DNA of 10,086 nucleotides, from assembly GCA_964555625.1 (NCBI GenBank), contig CAZKTE010000056.1, positions 1 to 10,086 of the forward strand. The letters are read 5' to 3'. Source of the DNA: CAZJKE01 sp964555625 (GTDB lineage Bacteria > Planctomycetota > Phycisphaerae > Phycisphaerales > SM1A02). Below are positions 6,832 through 10,086 of this stretch, piece by piece (positions within the stretch are counted from its first letter, which is position 1; every line of letters begins with the position of its first letter). The notes under the pieces are model-generated. The model saw only the letters and a program-made list of their open reading frames with translations, was not told the DNA's origin and searched no databases. Position numbers and translations under genes: made by a program.

Positions 6832-7582
6832 GTTGAATCAGGAGTCCCGTGGCAGCCAGAGCGATGGCGGCCGTGGCCATGACGCTTGGCGTGAGGGTCT
6901 CTCTCAGCGCGGTGGATCCTGCTGCTTCGAGCATGGAGGCGGCGCTCCAGATCAGCAGTAGGGCGCCGATCGCGGCGGTCACGACCGCAGCGCAGGTGCG
7001 CGGGGCAAACGTTCCAACCAGGAGGCCAACGAGCAGGCCGGCGAGGGCTGCGCCCACCAGGAGGGCGCGGGCGGGCACCGGCACGGCGGACCACGCCGCC
7101 TCGGCACGGCGCATGGCGACGGCGACGGCGACGCCGGCCTCGTCTGCGTAGCGAGCGACGGCCACGACGGCATCGGATGTTGATCCTTCGCGAAGGGACG
7201 TCGTGACGGCAGCGGGCGGTGGCGCCGCTTCGGCGGCCGCGGTCGCCACATCGTTTGCGACCGCCCTCAGGTCGCCCATGTCGGTGAGATGCCAGGCGAT
7301 GACCGGCGCCGCGGCGGCAAGCGAGAGCGTGACGAGGGCCAGGATCGCGATCCGCGCAAGCAGTGCAGCAAGCACGGCGGCGATGACGGCCATGGACGCT
7401 CCCAGCACGATCGGCGAGATGTCAAGGGGCATGCTGGGCGCAAGCAGGATGCCCCAGGCGCCTCCACCGACGGCCGCGACAACGGCGGCCGCGACGCGAT
7501 AGAGGCGTCCTCCGGCGATCAGCAGCACGAGGCTTGCGATCGCCGCGCATCCGGGAACAACAAGTTCAACTGGCGTGGTCAT
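6791..7582 (-). CDS. Uncharacterised alanine-rich multi-pass membrane protein
   Basis: I do not recognise this gene with confidence. Read from the ATG at 7582 it gives 263 residues, very rich in alanine, valine and leucine. Likely membrane segments lie at about residues 6-23, 29-47, 57-74, 77-97, 171-191, 196-216 and 233-253. A hydrophilic, alanine-rich stretch (about 98-170) with scattered acidic and basic residues lies between the fourth and fifth. The seven-segment layout, with a GRLYR motif after the first helix and glycine-rich second helix, is reminiscent of DUF4203/TMEM198-like proteins; this is a weak suggestion from layout only. The frame stays open upstream as far as 8038, but that part overlaps the DUF255 gene and loses the membrane character, so the 7582 start is preferred. 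The Shine-Dalgarno match is weak. It converges on nuoN with a 41-bp tail-to-tail overlap and is divergent from the downstream gene. The hydrophobic pattern supports a real gene over a shadow frame. Confidence 0.65.
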   Translation of the reverse strand: MTTPVELVVPGCAAIASLVLLIAGGRLYRVAAAVVAAVGGGAWGILLAPSMPLDISPIVLGASMAVIAAVLAALLARIAILALVTLSLAAAAPVIAWHLTDMGDLRAVANDVATAAAEAAPPPAAVTTSLREGSTSDAVVAVARYADEAGVAVAVAMRRAEAAWSAVPVPARALLVGAALAGLLVGLLVGTFAPRTCAAVVTAAIGALLLIWSAASMLEAAGSTALRETLTPSVMATAAIALAATGLLIQLTLTGRSGRLKAA

Positions 7583-7651
7583 GTCGCCCTGCCGAGCATC
7601 TATCGACACGCCCTGCGAGCGCGGTCCGCATTTCGCTAGCATGCCCCTCCC
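7583..7651. promoter_or_regulatory. Divergent intergenic spacer
   Basis: This 69-bp spacer lies between the unknown membrane protein gene and the DUF255 gene and should contain both promoters. I see no strong -35/-10 pair on either strand. TAGCAT at 7637-7642 is a possible plus-strand -10 element; transcription would then begin at or just before the ATG at 7652. Neither gene has a good Shine-Dalgarno site here. No terminator or clear palindrome was found. Confidence 0.4.
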
Positions 7652-10081
7652 ATGACCTTCCTGCACGCCTCCTGCACGCGCAATGTGGCCGTGGCCGCCC
7701 TCGTCCTGCTGCCGCTGGCCTGCGGCGATGCATCCACGCAGCCCGCCGCCGAGTCGACGACGGTGGAGGAACCACCAATGCCACCAGCAAGCGCGAACGC
7801 CTCGCCAACGACTCCCGAGGGCCGAAACCGCCTCAGTGAGACCGCCAGTCCATACCTGCTTCAGCATGCGGCCAACCCGGTCAATTGGTGGCCATGGGGC
7901 GACGAGGCCTTCGAGGCGGCCCGGGCCTTGGATCGGCCGATCTTCCTGAGCATCGGGTACTCCACCTGCTACTGGTGCCATGTGATGGAACGCGAGTCCT
8001 TCGAGGACGATGCGATCGCCGAGTACCTCAACGAGCACTTCATCTGCATCAAGGTCGACCGCGAGGAGCGCCCCGACGTAGATGAGATCTACATGTCCGC
8101 CACGCAGTTGATGAACGATGGCCGCGGGGGATGGCCCATGACGCTCTTTCTGGAGCCCACGTCACTGCGTCCCTTCTTCGCCGGAACGTACTTCCCGCCA
8201 GTGGGCAGTGGGGGGCGACCTGGGTTTCTGGATCTAGCAACAAGCATCGCTGAGGGGTGGACGACCAACCGCGACCCGATCATGCGGCAGGCGGATGCCG
8301 TGGCCCGCGCCGTGACGAATCGCCTCTCGGTTGTCCTAGATCCCGTTCCGGTCACCACCGCGGCGGTGGACGCGGGCACGCGGGCACTGATGGCTCGCTA
8401 CGACGCAGTCAACGCCGGGTTTGCCTCAGCGCCCAAATTTCCCATGCCCATGTACGCAACGCTGTTGATGCAGGCCGCGTGGGAGGACGATGCCACGCGC
8501 AGCGCGGTGACCCACACGCTCGATCGCATGCTCATGGGCGGCATGTACGACCAAGTCGGTGGTGGGTTTCACCGCTATAGCACCGACCGTGCCTGGCTCG
8601 TGCCGCATTTCGAGAAGATGCTCTATGACAACGGCCAGCTCGCCTCGCTCTATGCCGAGGCCTACGACCGCACCGGCGACGGCGTGTACGGCGCTACGCT
8701 GCGCGAGACGCTCGACTACGTGCTGCGGGAGTTGACGCACGAGCAGGGCGGGTTCCTCTCGGCGCAAGACGCCGAGTCCAACCACCGCGAGGGCGAGACT
8801 TACATCTGGCTGCCACGGCAGGCGCGGGCCGCCATGGAGGAAGGTGGCCTTGATGCCGACACGATTGAGCTCGCTATGCGCATCTATGGCCTTGATGCCG
8901 CGTCCAATTTCCGCGACCCCCACTTCCCCCAGGACGGCGGCCGATGGGTGCTACGACTTTCCCAGCGACCCGACCTGATCGCCCAGGAGGAGGGGATGGC
9001 TGGCGGGGACTTCCACCAGGCCATGGTGGCCATCAACACCGCGCTCCTAGCGGCCCGCGACAAGCGCGATCAGCCGCTGACCGATGACAAGGTGATCGCT
9101 GCGTGGAACGGCCTGATGATCGCCGGTATGGCGGATGGCGGACGGGTACTCAATGACCAGCGCTACGTGGATGCTGCTGCGTCGGCAGCATCATTTGTAC
9201 TCTCGCAGATGCGGGCAGAGAACGGCGCGTTGATGCGCAGCTGGCGAGAGGGTCGCCTTAGCGGCGAGGGGTTCCTTGAGGACTACGGCGCGATGCTCGT
9301 CGGGCTCCTTTCGCTGCACCGAGCAAGCGGTGACCAGACCATGCTCGAGGAGGCGATCGACCTCTACGACGAGGCCCGGCGGCGCTTTCATGTCGAGTAC
9401 GCCGGGTGGTACGACACGCAGGCAGGCCAGGGCGATCTCTTCGTGCGCACGCGGTCCATGTTTGATGGAGCCTTTCCGGCGCCGACATCCTTGGTGCTCT
9501 CGGCCCTGGTGACGCTCGAGGAGGTCACTGCAGATCGGCGTTACCTCAATGACGCCATGGAGATCATTGACGTGCTCAGCCCGCTGCTGGAGCGTGCGCC
9601 CGTCGCCGCTCCGATGGCGCTCTCGGCCATCGACGTGCTCATGGACCGCTACCCGGCGCACTTCGCCGCCTCCACGGGTCCCGACAGCGCGTCTGATTCG
9701 GTCGTGTCGATGCGATGCGAGCCGGCGACCCTGTCCATCCCGCGAGGTGGATCGATCGACGTGGTGATCACCCTGGAGATGGAGCGGCCCTGGCACGTCA
9801 ACTCCAACGCGCCAGGCGGGGCCTACGCGGTACCCATGGACATCGTGGTGGTCGGCAGCGGCATGACGGCGATGCCGAAATGGCCAGCCGCTACGGTCAT
9901 GGCCGTCGCCGGTGAGCGACTGAACGTCTACGGTGACAGCGTCTCGATCCCCGTGACGCTCTCCGCCGCCGCGGACGCCTCCGGCACGCCAGCGTTGATG
10001 ATTCGCTGGCAGGCGTGCGATGACGCGCGCTGCCTTCAGCCGGAAACGAACCAGGTACCCATCAGGATCACCATCGAGTAG
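7652..10081 (+). CDS. YyaL/DUF255-type thioredoxin-domain lipoprotein with a C-terminal DsbD-alpha-like domain
   Basis: The 809-residue product belongs to the YyaL/SPATA20 (DUF255, Thioredox_DsbH) family, whose exact function is not established. Residues 11-24 form a hydrophobic signal ending in LLPLAC, a plausible but non-ideal lipobox with Cys24 as lipid site. A low-complexity Pro/Ala/Ser/Thr linker follows (about 25-56). The family hallmark starts at Arg60 (RLSETASPYLLQHAANPVNW) and continues through the thioredoxin-like SIGYSTCYWCHVMERESF segment, with Cys106 and Cys109 as the CxxC pair. The region from about 220 to 650 fits the alpha/alpha six-hairpin barrel of the family. Residues about 690-808 are an additional domain, with WHVNSNAPGG and QACDDARCLQPE motifs like those of the N-terminal domain of DsbD; Cys789 and Cys794 resemble its redox pair. 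Family members are commonly near 670-700 residues, so both ends are extended. The likely location is periplasmic or surface-anchored. No Shine-Dalgarno site is evident; the ATG at 7652 is chosen because it includes the signal. Confidence 0.88.
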   Translation: MTFLHASCTRNVAVAALVLLPLACGDASTQPAAESTTVEEPPMPPASANASPTTPEGRNRLSETASPYLLQHAANPVNWWPWGDEAFEAARALDRPIFLSIGYSTCYWCHVMERESFEDDAIAEYLNEHFICIKVDREERPDVDEIYMSATQLMNDGRGGWPMTLFLEPTSLRPFFAGTYFPPVGSGGRPGFLDLATSIAEGWTTNRDPIMRQADAVARAVTNRLSVVLDPVPVTTAAVDAGTRALMARYDAVNAGFASAPKFPMPMYATLLMQAAWEDDATRSAVTHTLDRMLMGGMYDQVGGGFHRYSTDRAWLVPHFEKMLYDNGQLASLYAEAYDRTGDGVYGATLRETLDYVLRELTHEQGGFLSAQDAESNHREGETYIWLPRQARAAMEEGGLDADTIELAMRIYGLDAASNFRDPHFPQDGGRWVLRLSQRPDLIAQEEGMAGGDFHQAMVAINTALLAARDKRDQPLTDDKVIAAWNGLMIAGMADGGRVLNDQRYVDAAASAASFVLSQMRAENGALMRSWREGRLSGEGFLEDYGAMLVGLLSLHRASGDQTMLEEAIDLYDEARRRFHVEYAGWYDTQAGQGDLFVRTRSMFDGAFPAPTSLVLSALVTLEEVTADRRYLNDAMEIIDVLSPLLERAPVAAPMALSAIDVLMDRYPAHFAASTGPDSASDSVVSMRCEPATLSIPRGGSIDVVITLEMERPWHVNSNAPGGAYAVPMDIVVVGSGMTAMPKWPAATVMAVAGERLNVYGDSVSIPVTLSAAADASGTPALMIRWQACDDARCLQPETNQVPIRITIE

Positions 10082-10086
10082 CAGGG

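Noticed and set aside
6832..6900. Possible bidirectional terminator after nuoN
   Set aside because: I found no stable GC hairpin followed by a T run on either strand in or near the convergent overlap.
7111..7134. GGCGAC-type short tandem repeat
   Set aside because: It fits the alanine/valine-rich membrane protein coding on the minus strand; only a few imperfect units and no sign of function.
7583..8038. Upstream extension of the minus-strand membrane protein to a start at 8038
   Set aside because: The added 152 residues lie mostly opposite the conserved YyaL domain, including the CxxC segment, and do not share the membrane-protein composition. The ATG at 7582 starts directly before the first hydrophobic segment.
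1..10086. tRNA, rRNA, CRISPR array, insertion sequence, phage or defence-system genes
   Set aside because: Nearly all of the window is explained by seven genes, the spacers are at most about 80 bases, and no repeat array, inverted-repeat pair or transposase-like frame was seen.

Overview
The window is a GC-rich bacterial chromosomal segment, almost fully coding, with a plainly recognisable core. It probably comes from a planctomycete-like bacterium, perhaps of the Phycisphaerae. That guess rests on the long subunit J, the separate nuoJKLMN block, weak Shine-Dalgarno sites at the leading genes and a Planctomycetota-like protein style. It is an inference from memory, not a database result.

Layout: positions 1-264 on the minus strand hold the N-terminal 88 codons of a CDP-alcohol phosphatidyltransferase (PgsA-like), cut by the left edge. 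An 80-bp divergent spacer with a good sigma70-like promoter match leads into a plus-strand operon, nuoJ-nuoK-nuoL-nuoM-nuoN (345-6831). These genes encode the membrane-arm subunits of respiratory complex I (NADH:quinone oxidoreductase). Every junction in the operon is a short overlap: ATGA, GTGA, GTGA and 8 bp, which suggests translational coupling. The proton-path glutamates and lysines are visible in K, L, M and N, with one exception: the TM8 lysine of NuoN reads as arginine. That site lies just upstream of a 19-base G homopolymer in the same gene, so the stretch is either a sequencing or assembly defect or a real hypermutable tract.

Downstream, a minus-strand gene for an unrecognised alanine-rich protein with about seven membrane segments (6791-7582) overlaps the end of nuoN tail to tail by 41 bp. 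A 69-bp divergent spacer separates it from a complete plus-strand gene (7652-10081). This encodes an 809-residue YyaL/DUF255-type protein: a likely lipoprotein signal, a thioredoxin-like domain with a CxxC motif, an alpha/alpha-barrel region, and a C-terminal domain resembling the N-terminal domain of DsbD that retains a Cys pair.

Functionally, the operon builds the proton-pumping half of complex I. The quinone- and NADH-side subunits (nuoA-I) are not next to it here, since the neighbour upstream of nuoJ is on the opposite strand. The lipoprotein looks like an extracytoplasmic thiol-redox protein. No RNA gene, mobile element, CRISPR array or convincing terminator was seen, and no gene-free stretch exceeds about 80 bases. 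I do not see a clearly novel system. The points most worth a second look are the nuoN G-tract with its missing lysine, and the YyaL-DsbD-like fusion.
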